10,255 nt of DNA from Pelagophyceae sp. CCMP2097 (Eukaryota; Sar; Pelagophyceae), in contig MU657665.1 in assembly GCA_026770575.1 (NCBI GenBank), positions 25,785-36,039 on the forward strand, in the 5' to 3' direction. Within the stretch, counting starts at the first letter, position 1, and the number at the start of each line of letters is the position of its first letter. This document shows, piece by piece, positions 1-6,866 of this stretch. A program made the translations under genes and the position numbers. The notes below the pieces were generated by a model. That model saw only the letters and a list, made by a program, of their open reading frames with translations, ran no database searches and was not told the DNA's origin.

Positions 1-199
1 CGAAAGTAAAAAGAACGTTCGGAGGGATTCGGACTTAAATCAATCCCCATCGTTACAACCGCTGTTGGAGTACCCCGAGGCGGAGCTGGTTGGGCCGTTG
101 GCCCAGCCGCGCGACGACCGAGAGCCAGAAACAGCGGCCGCAAAAAACAAACCAAGAAGAGGACGGTCCCGGGCTTTTCAGGGCCCAGTTGTGGATTCG
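1..199 (+). other. 5' flank of the monooxygenase gene
   Basis: This stretch precedes the first in-frame ATG of the monooxygenase. The first 60 bases are noticeably more AT-rich than the rest of the window, as expected near a promoter or transcription start, but I see no convincing TATA box or initiator. The monooxygenase frame has no stop between position 2 and the ATG at 200, so an N-terminal extension or an upstream exon outside the window cannot be excluded. Confidence 0.35.
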
Positions 200-1309
200 A
201 TGCGCGTCGCGGTGATCGGCGGTGGCATCAGCGGCCGCGCGCTGGCGTCGCTGCTGCGGCGGGACACGTCCGCGAAAGTGCGCGTCTTCGAGCGCGACGC
301 TGGCCCGCCGCGCGACCGCGGCCTCGGCATCTGGCCGCGGGCGCGGCGCATCCTCGAAAGCCTCGGCGCCTCGCCCGCGGCCGCCGCGCGCATCCCCGCC
401 GCCGCGTACCGGAGCCGCGACGGCGCGTGGCTGGCAAAGTCTTCCGCCGGCGTGGCCGCCGACGGGCGCGTGCTCTCGACGACGCTGCGCGCCCTCGCCG
501 CCGCGCTCGACGTCCCCGTGGAGCACGGCACGGCGCTCGTTTCGCTCGACGCGCAGGCGGGCCGGTGCACGCTGCGGCGCGGCGACGGGGCCCCTTTCGA
601 TGCCGAATTCGACCTTGTCGTCGGCGCCGACGGCCCGCGCAGCCTCGTGCGGCGCACCATCGCCGGCGGCGCCGTACACGGCGCCGACGATGGCGTGTGG
701 CGCTGCGTCTCGGGCTTTGCGGACCTCCGAGTCGACGAGCCTTTCGAAACCCTCGGTCGCGGCCGCCGCTTCGCCTGCGTGCCGCTCGCGGGCGACGCAT
801 GCTACTGGTTCGCGACGTTCCGGCGCGGAGACGCCGGCGGCTCCGTTGGTGAAGACCTGGTGCGGCTGTACCCGCGGGCGGAGTGGCACGAGCCCGTGGC
901 GACGATCGCGGAGCGCGCGGCCGCGTCCGCGCTCCTCGTCGAGGACATTTTCGCCGGCGCGCCCGTGTGGTCCGCGGGCCGCGCCGTCTGCGTCGGCGAC
1001 GCGAACTGCGCTTTGCCGCCGAACCTGGCACAGGGCGCGTCGGCTGGCATCGAGGGCGCCGCCGCCCTCGCCGCCGCACTTGCCGCCGAGCAAGACGTCG
1101 GCGCCGCGCTGAAGCGCTACGCGGCGGTGCATTCGCCGCGCGTCGAGCGCTGCGCGCGTGTGACCGCCTTCACCGAAATCGTCGCCGCTCCAGAGTCCGA
1201 CGCCGTGGAGCGGCTGCGCAACCTCGCGCGCTTCGTCCCGAGGCCCCTCGCCGCCGCTGCCTTCGACGTTTCGCTCTGCTACTCGCTCGGATGGACCGAC
1301 GCCTTCTGA
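200..1309 (+). CDS. FAD-dependent monooxygenase (group A flavoprotein hydroxylase, UbiH/zeaxanthin epoxidase-like fold)
   Basis: A 369-residue protein with the three signature motifs of class A flavin monooxygenases, which hydroxylate or epoxidise a substrate using FAD, NAD(P)H and O2. The dinucleotide-binding GGGISG is at residues 7-12, with the adenosine-ribose Glu at 31 (VFERD). The DG motif GADGPRSLVRR is at 142-152. The GD motif GDANCALPPNLAQGA is at 266-280, where the usual GDAAH histidine is Cys270. Length is normal for the family. No transit peptide, signal peptide or C-terminal anchor is visible from this start, so a cytosolic location is the default. The ATG at 200 is the first in frame, just before the Rossmann strand, but its Kozak context is weak (T at -3) and the frame stays open to the window edge. 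The substrate cannot be told from sequence. It converges on the iron permease gene. Confidence 0.85.
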   Translation: MRVAVIGGGISGRALASLLRRDTSAKVRVFERDAGPPRDRGLGIWPRARRILESLGASPAAAARIPAAAYRSRDGAWLAKSSAGVAADGRVLSTTLRALAAALDVPVEHGTALVSLDAQAGRCTLRRGDGAPFDAEFDLVVGADGPRSLVRRTIAGGAVHGADDGVWRCVSGFADLRVDEPFETLGRGRRFACVPLAGDACYWFATFRRGDAGGSVGEDLVRLYPRAEWHEPVATIAERAAASALLVEDIFAGAPVWSAGRAVCVGDANCALPPNLAQGASAGIEGAAALAAALAAEQDVGAALKRYAAVHSPRVERCARVTAFTEIVAAPESDAVERLRNLARFVPRPLAAAAFDVSLCYSLGWTDAF

Positions 1310-1534
1310 GGCGCCCAAACCGGCACCCGCCCCGCGTCGGCACCCACCCGCGCCGGCCGCGCCGTCCGCCGCGACACGGGGCCACCGTGGGGCCCCGCGC
1401 GCGTGGCTTCGACGCCGCGCATCGACCGAAGACGGGGACCAGGCAACGACCGGCGGTGGCGGCGCGGCAAGCGCGGCGCGGTGAACAGAGTCGCGGCTGG
1501 TGTCCATCATCCGCATCAGCAGCTCCGGCAGCGT

Positions 1535-1574
1535 CGCCTCTAGATTCGACGCGACGCCTCTAGACGCGACGCGA
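1535..1574. repeat. 20-bp tandem repeat, two copies
   Basis: Copies at 1535-1554 and 1555-1574 both begin CGCCTCTAGA and end CGACGCGA, differing at two bases. They lie directly before the inverted repeat at 1580. Confidence 0.8.
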
Positions 1575-1579
1575 CGGCC

Positions 1580-1627
1580 GCAGCCTCTTCGAAGAGATGG
1601 GCACCCGCAGTCTTCGAAGAGGGCTGC
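1580..1627. repeat. inverted repeat able to form a hairpin
   Basis: The left arm GCAGCCTCTTCGAAGA (1580-1595) pairs with the right arm TCTTCGAAGAGGGCTGC (1611-1627) with one bulged base, around a loop of about 15 nt. The TCTTCGAAGA core is itself palindromic, so each arm could also bind a dimeric protein. It sits in the 3' flank of the monooxygenase gene. Its function is unknown. Confidence 0.8.
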
Positions 1628-1669
1628 GCCGGTCGCGAGCAGAGAGCCCTCAGTCGCGAGGGGAGCGGC

Positions 1670-1701
1670 GCGGCTCGGGTTCGTCGCGGCTCGGGTTCGA
1701 C
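1670..1701. repeat. 16-bp tandem repeat, two copies
   Basis: GCGGCTCGGGTTCG followed by TC (1670-1685), then the same with AC (1686-1701). It runs straight into the 30-bp repeat that starts at 1698. Confidence 0.75.
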
Positions 1702-1757
1702 CCATCCTCGTCCTTGCACGGACGTGCCGACCCATCCTCGTCCTCGCACGGACGTGC
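1698..1757. repeat. 30-bp tandem repeat, two copies
   Basis: Two adjacent 30-base copies (1698-1727 and 1728-1757) begin CGACCCATCCTCGTCCT and end GCACGGACGTGC, with a single T/C difference. The near-identity suggests a recent duplication. Non-coding as far as I can tell. Confidence 0.85.
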
Positions 1758-1920
1758 CCGGCTGCTGCCGCCGAGACGCGCGCGATCCCGGCAACGTCCC
1801 TTCGGATAAACGCGCCCGCGCCCGGCTTGAAGCCGCCAACTCCTCAAGTACTTCGCGGCCGAACAAGGCCCCTGGGAGACAGGTGGACACGCTTACTTAA
1901 GATAGACTGTTCGTGTTGTG

Positions 1921-2035
1921 AGAATGGTGAGTGAGAGGGAAGAGCGCCAACGTGGTGGTAGCGTCCGATGTCAGGCTAGAATGGTGAGCCGGAGGGTGGG
2001 AGCGCCAACGTGGTGGCAGCGTCCGATGTCAGGCC
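1921..2035. repeat. ~57-bp tandem duplication at the 3' end of the permease gene
   Basis: Two copies, 1921-1977 and 1978-2035, share AGAATGGTGAG at the start and GCGCCAACGTGGTGG plus GCGTCCGATGTCAGGC further on. They differ by a few substitutions and one indel in the middle. The second copy ends ten bases before the permease stop codon (minus strand), so the duplication most likely lies in the permease 3' UTR. Confidence 0.85.
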
Positions 2036-2045
2036 GGGGTGCGTC

Positions 2046-4370
2046 TCAGCAAATTTCCTTGCTCTCGGAGCCGGAGTCGGGGGAGCCGTGGACGGGCGAG
2101 TCGTAGACCGCGACTCCCTTGCCGGTCGGCTTGCCAGAGGCGAGCTCCTCGTTGCCCTCCTTGATCTGGCGGACCTTGATGTAGCCCCAGATGAGGATGC
2201 AGGGCCAGAAGGCGCAGTAGAGCAGGACCTCGAGGTTCGTCGGCGCCGCTCGGTACCAGAAGAGCGTCATGAGCAGGAAGAAGATGGGCTGGTCCGTGTT
2301 GCAGCACGCCTCGATGTCGTAGACCTCGCGGTTCACCCACGGGATGACCTTTTCCGACTCGCGGCACGACATGGCGCGCGCCGTCGTGAGCTGCCGCTGC
2401 TGCGACGCGTCGAGCCGCCGGTACGACATCCAGTTCTCGTCGTCGTCGACGGAGCACGCGGTGGCCTCGGCCGTCGCGGCAGCGAGATAGAGCCAGTCCT
2501 GCGCGCCGTCGTCGACCGTCGAGCCGTCAAAGGTGCACTGCTCCATGCCGGCGTAGAAGCCGGCGCCCTCGACGAGGCCGCCGACGTCGGCGCACGTCAC
2601 GCCGAGGCAGGCGTACGTCGACTCGAACGCCGCCTTGACGGCGGCGAAGCCGTCCGCCACGGGGCTCGACTGCGAGAGCGCGTCGGGGATCGCAGCGTTG
2701 CGCGCGATGACCGCGGCGGCGCCGGCGTCGCAGGCGGCGACGAGCGGCACCACCGCGGTGGCAAACGCGTTGAACTCGGCGAGCGTCTCGCCCTCCGACG
2801 CCCACGTCTCGTTGCCGCCGCGCGGGTCGCTCCTCCAGGCGTAGCGCAGGGCGCCCTGGATGAGGGGCACGGCCATCTGCTCGACGATGCGGTCGACGGT
2901 GGTCGCCGCGGAGATGCAGCGGCCGTCGATTACGGCCTGCTGGCCGTTGCCATAGAGCCGCAGCAGCTTCGCGTTGACGTTCGAGTTCGCGCCGTCATCC
3001 GCGGTCCGCCAGCTCGCGCCGCCGTCGGCGAAACACGTCCCAAAGTTGCGGCAGCGCTTGTCCGCGAGGCCGTAGCCCAGCTCGCCGACGCCGTTGCCGC
3101 CAGCGCCGGCAAGCGACCCAACCCAAAAGGCCCAGGCCTCGTCCCAGGCGTGCGGCGCGCCGTCGGCGGCGCCGAGCTCGCCGGCGGCGCAGTCGTCGAG
3201 CGCCGAGTAGAGCTCGTGCGTCACGTAGACCCAGGTCGACTGATACGCCATGCCCTTGACGGCGAGCTGGCGCCGCATCTTGTCCGTGAGCGCCGCGTCG
3301 CTCCAGAGCGTCGGCGCCGGGGCCTCCGCCGCCGCCAGGACGACGCCCTGCAGCGCGACGCGCACGTACGTGTCGGCGTACAGGGCATCGCCGTGGTAGT
3401 CGAAAAACTTGGCGTACGTCGCCTCGCCCGCGAGCATCTTGGAGAAGCCGCGCAGCGTGCGCAGGGTGACGGCGCCCGTTTTGGCGTCGACGCCCTTGAC
3501 GGAATTCTCGCCGTTTGCGTACACGGCCCAGCCGGCGGCCCAGTCGCCGGCCTGGAAGTGCGCCGACGCCGCGGCGACGTCCAGGTCCAGGGCCAGGTGC
3601 GACGAGACGTCCGAGACGGGCGCGTACGAGGCGACGTAGCCGTAGGGCGCCGTCGCCGCGCACTCACGCTCGCAGGCCCAGGTGCCAAAGACGCCGCCCT
3701 TTTGGAACTCGTACGACGCGTGCGCGGCGAGGCCCGCGGCGATGAGCGCGAGAAAGACCGCGCTGGCGATAAAGAAAGTGGAGAGGTTCATCTCGCGTGT
3801 GCCCGCGAAGAGCACGACGCCAAAGCCGACGCCCACTAAGAGCCCGGCGGCGACGCCGAGCGGGATGCTCGACGCCGGGAAAGCGGCGCCGATGCCGACG
3901 ATGAAGACGGCCGCCTCGAAGCCCTCGCGCACCACGGACGTAAAGGCGAGGAAGAAGAATCCGTTCGCCGACTTCTTCACGTCGAGCTCCTCCACCACGA
4001 GCGCGTCCATTTTCCGCTCCCACTTGGTGGCCCAGTCGCCTTTCGACTTCATGCCCGGCGCCAAGTGAGTCACGAGGAAGTACGCGATGAAGATCGAGGC
4101 GGAGCCGAGCATGGTGCCCTCGACGATCATCTCCGCGAAGCTGCCGAGCGCGTTCTTGCTCTCGAAGTAGATCAAGAGCACCGTGAAGCAAAGGATCGCG
4201 GCGATGACGCCGCCGGCGGCGGCGCCCCACCAGACCTGGCGCTTCAAGGCCGGCTCGCCCTTGCGGTCCAGGTACTGCAAAAGGACGCTGATGAGGACGC
4301 TCGCCTCGAGCGTCTCGCGGAAGATGACGAAGAAGGCCGGGATGCAGAAGAGATCGTAGAAAGTCGCCAT
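2046..4370 (-). CDS. FTR1-family high-affinity iron permease with a nested FEA1-like domain
   Basis: A 774-residue membrane protein. Residues 1-220 match the FTR1/EfeU permease, which moves iron across the plasma membrane, usually with a multicopper ferroxidase. Six hydrophobic segments carry both REXXE iron-binding motifs: RETLE (18-22) in the first and REGFE (148-152) in the fourth. Residues ~255-640 form a Cys-containing soluble domain resembling the algal low-iron-inducible secreted protein FEA1 (STWVYVTHELYSAL 378-391; HAWDEAWAFWVGSL 407-420; LADKRCRNFGTC 435-446; PLIQGALRYAW 502-512). An EACCN motif (687-691) and a hydrophobic C-terminal stretch (695-731) look like the usual FTR1 ending, followed by a polar tail. 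By FTR1 topology the FEA1-like part faces outside. The ATG at 4370 has good Kozak context (G at -3 and +4); the 40 in-frame residues upstream have no ATG. Intronless. Induction by iron limitation is expected for the family but not visible here. Confidence 0.88.
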   Translation of the reverse strand: MATFYDLFCIPAFFVIFRETLEASVLISVLLQYLDRKGEPALKRQVWWGAAAGGVIAAILCFTVLLIYFESKNALGSFAEMIVEGTMLGSASIFIAYFLVTHLAPGMKSKGDWATKWERKMDALVVEELDVKKSANGFFFLAFTSVVREGFEAAVFIVGIGAAFPASSIPLGVAAGLLVGVGFGVVLFAGTREMNLSTFFIASAVFLALIAAGLAAHASYEFQKGGVFGTWACERECAATAPYGYVASYAPVSDVSSHLALDLDVAAASAHFQAGDWAAGWAVYANGENSVKGVDAKTGAVTLRTLRGFSKMLAGEATYAKFFDYHGDALYADTYVRVALQGVVLAAAEAPAPTLWSDAALTDKMRRQLAVKGMAYQSTWVYVTHELYSALDDCAAGELGAADGAPHAWDEAWAFWVGSLAGAGGNGVGELGYGLADKRCRNFGTCFADGGASWRTADDGANSNVNAKLLRLYGNGQQAVIDGRCISAATTVDRIVEQMAVPLIQGALRYAWRSDPRGGNETWASEGETLAEFNAFATAVVPLVAACDAGAAAVIARNAAIPDALSQSSPVADGFAAVKAAFESTYACLGVTCADVGGLVEGAGFYAGMEQCTFDGSTVDDGAQDWLYLAAATAEATACSVDDDENWMSYRRLDASQQRQLTTARAMSCRESEKVIPWVNREVYDIEACCNTDQPIFFLLMTLFWYRAAPTNLEVLLYCAFWPCILIWGYIKVRQIKEGNEELASGKPTGKGVAVYDSPVHGSPDSGSESKEIC

Positions 4371-4981
4371 GGCGCTGCAACGGCGCGGTTCAGAGACGGG
4401 GAGCGGGCGCGAGGGTGCTGCGATGCGGGTGCTGCGTGGCGATGGCGCTGCTGGACTCTCGCTGTCGAAGGTGTCTCGTATTGGTAACAAGTCACCCTAG
4501 TTTACTATGGCTCCTTTTTAAGAACTTTCTGTTTCGGTACACGCGTGCGCTCCGTCCGTTGGGCACGTGCGCCCAAGTCGTTGTCGTGCTGCGCCCGTGA
4601 GAGTACTGTTGACGAAGGATCTCTCTCTCCAAACAAACAAAAAAGAGTAGACTTCTCGGCGCAGTCTCATCAGTCTCCGCGCGTGGGCCGGGTTCAGCCG
4701 GGGCGCGCGCCGCGACGTGTTATGGGGATAGCTGCGCGCTGCAACCTCTCACTTTCCCAGTTTCTTCAGACGAGTTTGGGCTCGTGCTGAAAAGTCGCAT
4801 GCAAGGGTCGCTACTACGAGGGGTCTCCTCGCAGTCGCTACTATAGGTTACTGTTCGTCGAGGCGGCTACGCAAGGACGGAAGAAAGAGGGTATGCGTCC
4901 GGTGCCCGCGGGCGCGTCGACGAGCTCCGTCTTCGTGCACGGTCATGTTCCTTGAGCGCCGCGTGCATCGGGCGGCGCGGC

Positions 4982-5003
4982 GCGCCGGCGCCCGCGCCGG
5001 CGC
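4982..5003. repeat. paired 10-bp GC palindromes
   Basis: GCGCCGGCGC occurs at 4982-4991 and again at 4994-5003. Each is self-complementary, so the pair can fold or bind symmetrically. In sequence this GC-rich this may be chance. Confidence 0.5.
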
Positions 5004-5140
5004 GGCGGGAGCGCGGCGCGCCTCAAGCAGAGCAAGTCGAGCGCGACGAGGTCGTGCACGGAGCGCCTGCAGGACGGCCCCTCCTTTCAGGGCTCTCGCC
5101 CCCGCGGCCTTCCAGCAGAGGCAGCATGGCCTCGCGGGGT

Positions 5141-5380
5141 GGAGCGCCGTGTGGTGGATGGCGAGGCTTGCGGGACACCGGAGCCTTCGTCGGGACTCTT
5201 CCGGCAAGGGCTGCGTCGGCCTCGCGGGAGGGGTCGGCGTCCAAGATCAGCACCGCAGGGCCGTGCGATACGGGGCGAGCGGCGCGGCGAGCCGGCGAGG
5301 CGATGACGAGCGTCGCAAGATCACACGGTCCGCGCGGTCCACGGCCGTGCGGAGCGCCGGGTGAACGGAGCGCCGTGTGG
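5141..5380. repeat. dispersed 14-bp direct repeat
   Basis: GGAGCGCCGTGTGG occurs at 5141-5154 and 5367-5380, with a partial copy (GGAGCGCCG) at 5351. It lies in the 3' flank of the glycosyltransferase gene. No function is apparent. Confidence 0.5.
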
Positions 5381-5393
5381 CCGCGCCGGGCGC

Positions 5394-6713
5394 TCAGGCG
5401 CACGTCTCGCCGTCCTCGGCGACCGCGATGCCGCGGAAGAGGACGTCTCGGACGGCTTCAAAGTCTTTTGCTCTTGTCGGCAGGGGTTTGGCGTAGCCGC
5501 CGATGGCCTTCTTGCCAGGCCACTCCAACCGGAGCCGCGCCTCGGCGTCGGCCGCGCCGGCGTCGGCGCCGAGCAAAGCGTGGAGCGCGTGCTGCTCGGC
5601 GGCCTCGACGTAGTGGAACGACGCCGTGCGCCTCGCGCAGCACGCCGCGCCGCGCGATACGTTTGAGGGCGGCGCCCACCGCAGCAGATGGTTCATCCGG
5701 AGGAACCAGTCGTCGACGTCAGCGAGCACCGTGCGCACGAGGCCGTAGGCGTGGAAGCGGTGCCGCGCCTCGCCGTCGCGCGTGTCGCCCGGTACGACGC
5801 CGAGGCCTGCGAGGCACCGCGCGAGGACGAGGCCCGGGTTGCCTTGGAGCCAGGCTGCGCCCTCCGGGGCCGCGCAGCCCGGCTCGCGCCTCGCCCAGGC
5901 GCCCAGGAGGAGCGTGAGCGCCGCGCGCGAGAGCACGTAGCCCGCAGCGCCCGAGTTGAACACGTCGTCGCGTTTGCCGCCGCGCTGCTGCAGCGCGCGA
6001 CCGCGGTAGAGCGGCTCCGCGGCGTCGAGACCACGCAGGTAGCAGTCGAGGTTTTGCGATACGACTGCAGTGTGGTCGTTGCAGAGGAAGACAAAGTCGA
6101 ACGCGGGCGCCGACGCGACGGCGCGCAGGACGTGGCGCAGGCGCGCGTCGCCGCGCGCGGGCCCCACCGCTGCAGGCAGCACGAGCGCCTGCGGGTACGC
6201 GCCGCTGCAGTCCGACGCGGCGGAGAACGCGCCGTAGCCCGCGGCGGCGGCAGCGGCGTCCCAGTTCGCGTGGCCCACGAAGATGGCGCGCGCCGCCGGG
6301 CCCCACGTCGCCGCGATGGCCTCGAGGCGGCCGCCGCGGTCGCCAGTGTTGACCACCGACGGCAGCACGACGCTCACGAAGCACACAGCGCGCACAGCCG
6401 GCGACGGCGCCGCGAGCGCGGCCGGCGTTGCCGCCACTGCTGCCGCTGCGGCCACCGGCGCGGCCACCACCACTGCCGCTGCGGCCACCGGCACGGCCGC
6501 CTCCCCGGCGCGCGCCAGAGCGGCGGCCTGCAAATCCCCGGCGCGCGCCGGCGCGGCGGCGCGCGCCGCGCGGAAGAGGCCCAGCGCCGCGACGCCGGCG
6601 GCCGCCAGCGCCGCCGCGCGCCACGCCGCGCGCCACGGGAACCGAGCGGCGCGCGGCGCGTCGCAGGACGGTGCTGCCGCGTCCGGCGCGTCCGGCGTCC
6701 GCGACCGCATCAT
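5394..6713 (-). CDS. GT31-family type II membrane glycosyltransferase, core-1 beta-1,3-galactosyltransferase-like
   Basis: A 439-residue protein with a short cytoplasmic N-terminus, one membrane anchor (about residues 31-48), an Ala/Val-rich stem to about residue 105, then a lumenal catalytic domain. This is the usual plan of a Golgi glycosyltransferase. The domain follows C1GALT1-type enzymes, which add galactose to O-linked GalNAc: RLEAIAATWG (129-138), FDFVFLCNDHTAVV (205-218), EPLYRGRA (233-240), FNSGAAGYVLSRAAL (252-266), VPGDTRDGEARHRFHAY (307-323) and CCARRTASFHYVE (358-370). Two key sites deviate. The metal-binding DDD triad is NDH (212-214), and the acidic pair normally before LALGRC is replaced (NPGLVLARC, 292-300). 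It may use a different metal site or donor, or be inactive. Of two adjacent ATGs the outer, at 6713, has good context (A at -3); frame continues upstream without a better start. Intronless. Divergent from the polymerase gene, about 150 bp away. Confidence 0.78.
   Translation of the reverse strand: MMRSRTPDAPDAAAPSCDAPRAARFPWRAAWRAAALAAAGVAALGLFRAARAAAPARAGDLQAAALARAGEAAVPVAAAAVVVAAPVAAAAAVAATPAALAAPSPAVRAVCFVSVVLPSVVNTGDRGGRLEAIAATWGPAARAIFVGHANWDAAAAAAGYGAFSAASDCSGAYPQALVLPAAVGPARGDARLRHVLRAVASAPAFDFVFLCNDHTAVVSQNLDCYLRGLDAAEPLYRGRALQQRGGKRDDVFNSGAAGYVLSRAALTLLLGAWARREPGCAAPEGAAWLQGNPGLVLARCLAGLGVVPGDTRDGEARHRFHAYGLVRTVLADVDDWFLRMNHLLRWAPPSNVSRGAACCARRTASFHYVEAAEQHALHALLGADAGAADAEARLRLEWPGKKAIGGYAKPLPTRAKDFEAVRDVLFRGIAVAEDGETCA
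6441..6498. repeat. 33-bp-period in-frame repeat in the glycosyltransferase stem
   Basis: A 25-base core beginning TGCCGCTGCGGCCACCGGC is found at 6441-6465 and 6474-6498 with one difference. The 33-base period is 11 codons, so it lengthens the Ala/Val/Pro stem region without a frameshift. Confidence 0.75.
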
Positions 6714-6866
6714 CGTCGGCACGCAACGGCGAGGATCGCGCGGGAGTACCGCGGGCCCGCGGGTCCGGAGCTTCGCGGCCCCGTCACGGTCGCGGCAGAG
6801 TTTTAAGGAAAGTTTTTCAAAACGCGCGATCTCTGCAGCTGGAAATATTGCAGCTGTTAATCTTCG
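6714..6866. promoter_or_regulatory. divergent promoter region
   Basis: Only 153 bases separate the glycosyltransferase ATG (minus strand) from the first ATG of the polymerase gene (plus strand). Within it, about 6800-6865 is an AT-rich island in very GC-rich surroundings. It contains two copies of TGCAGCTG (6834-6841 and 6849-6856) with a CAGCTG palindromic core, 15 bases apart. A shared, possibly bidirectional promoter is inferred from the position and composition. Confidence 0.5.

Larger units (their letters stand above)
1310..2045. other. convergent intergenic region with short repeats
   Basis: This region lies between the 3' ends of two convergent genes and should contain both 3' UTRs. 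I find no open frame with a recognisable domain. It does hold at least four local direct repeats and one inverted repeat, listed separately. The more AT-rich part around 1890-1925 is a plausible 3'-end zone for either transcript, but no clear polyadenylation signal is seen. Confidence 0.6.
4371..5393. other. intergenic region, permease promoter side; no supported gene
   Basis: About 1 kb between the 5' end of the permease and the 3' end of the glycosyltransferase, both on the minus strand. The part nearest the permease (about 4490-4860) has AT-rich and CT-rich patches typical of a promoter or 5' UTR. From about 4920 to 5390 the sequence becomes extremely GC-rich, with open frames on both strands and none containing a domain I recognise. 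A minus-strand frame at 5023-5403 has a short hydrophobic stretch (AVLILDADPS) but is otherwise low-complexity Arg/Pro/Ala; I do not call it a gene. Confidence 0.5.

Noticed and set aside
1690..1706. Possible tRNA T-arm (GGTTCGA)
   Set aside because: The flanking five-base stems do not pair and no anticodon or acceptor stem is present; it is part of a tandem repeat.
53..1735. 560-residue minus-strand open frame
   Set aside because: It is antisense to the monooxygenase, whose FAD motifs are clear. The protein is Arg/Ala/Gly-rich without a recognisable domain, as expected of a GC-rich shadow frame.
1535..2035. CRISPR array
   Set aside because: The repeats are adjacent two-copy duplications of different sequences, with no regular spacers.
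2010..3839. 609-residue plus-strand open frame
   Set aside because: It is antisense to the FTR1 permease and has the Arg/Val/Asp-rich composition typical of a shadow; no domain seen.
4371..4490. 40-residue N-terminal extension of the permease
   Set aside because: The extension has no ATG (it would need a TTG start), while the ATG at 4370 has good Kozak context and directly precedes the first membrane segment.
4952..5917. 321-residue plus-strand open frame and a minus-strand frame at 5023-5403
   Set aside because: Both are low-complexity, without domain features, and partly overlap the glycosyltransferase. The AVLILDADPS stretch on the minus strand is too short to support a gene.
5688..6806. 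372-residue plus-strand open frame
   Set aside because: It is antisense to the glycosyltransferase and becomes low-complexity Arg/His; no domain.
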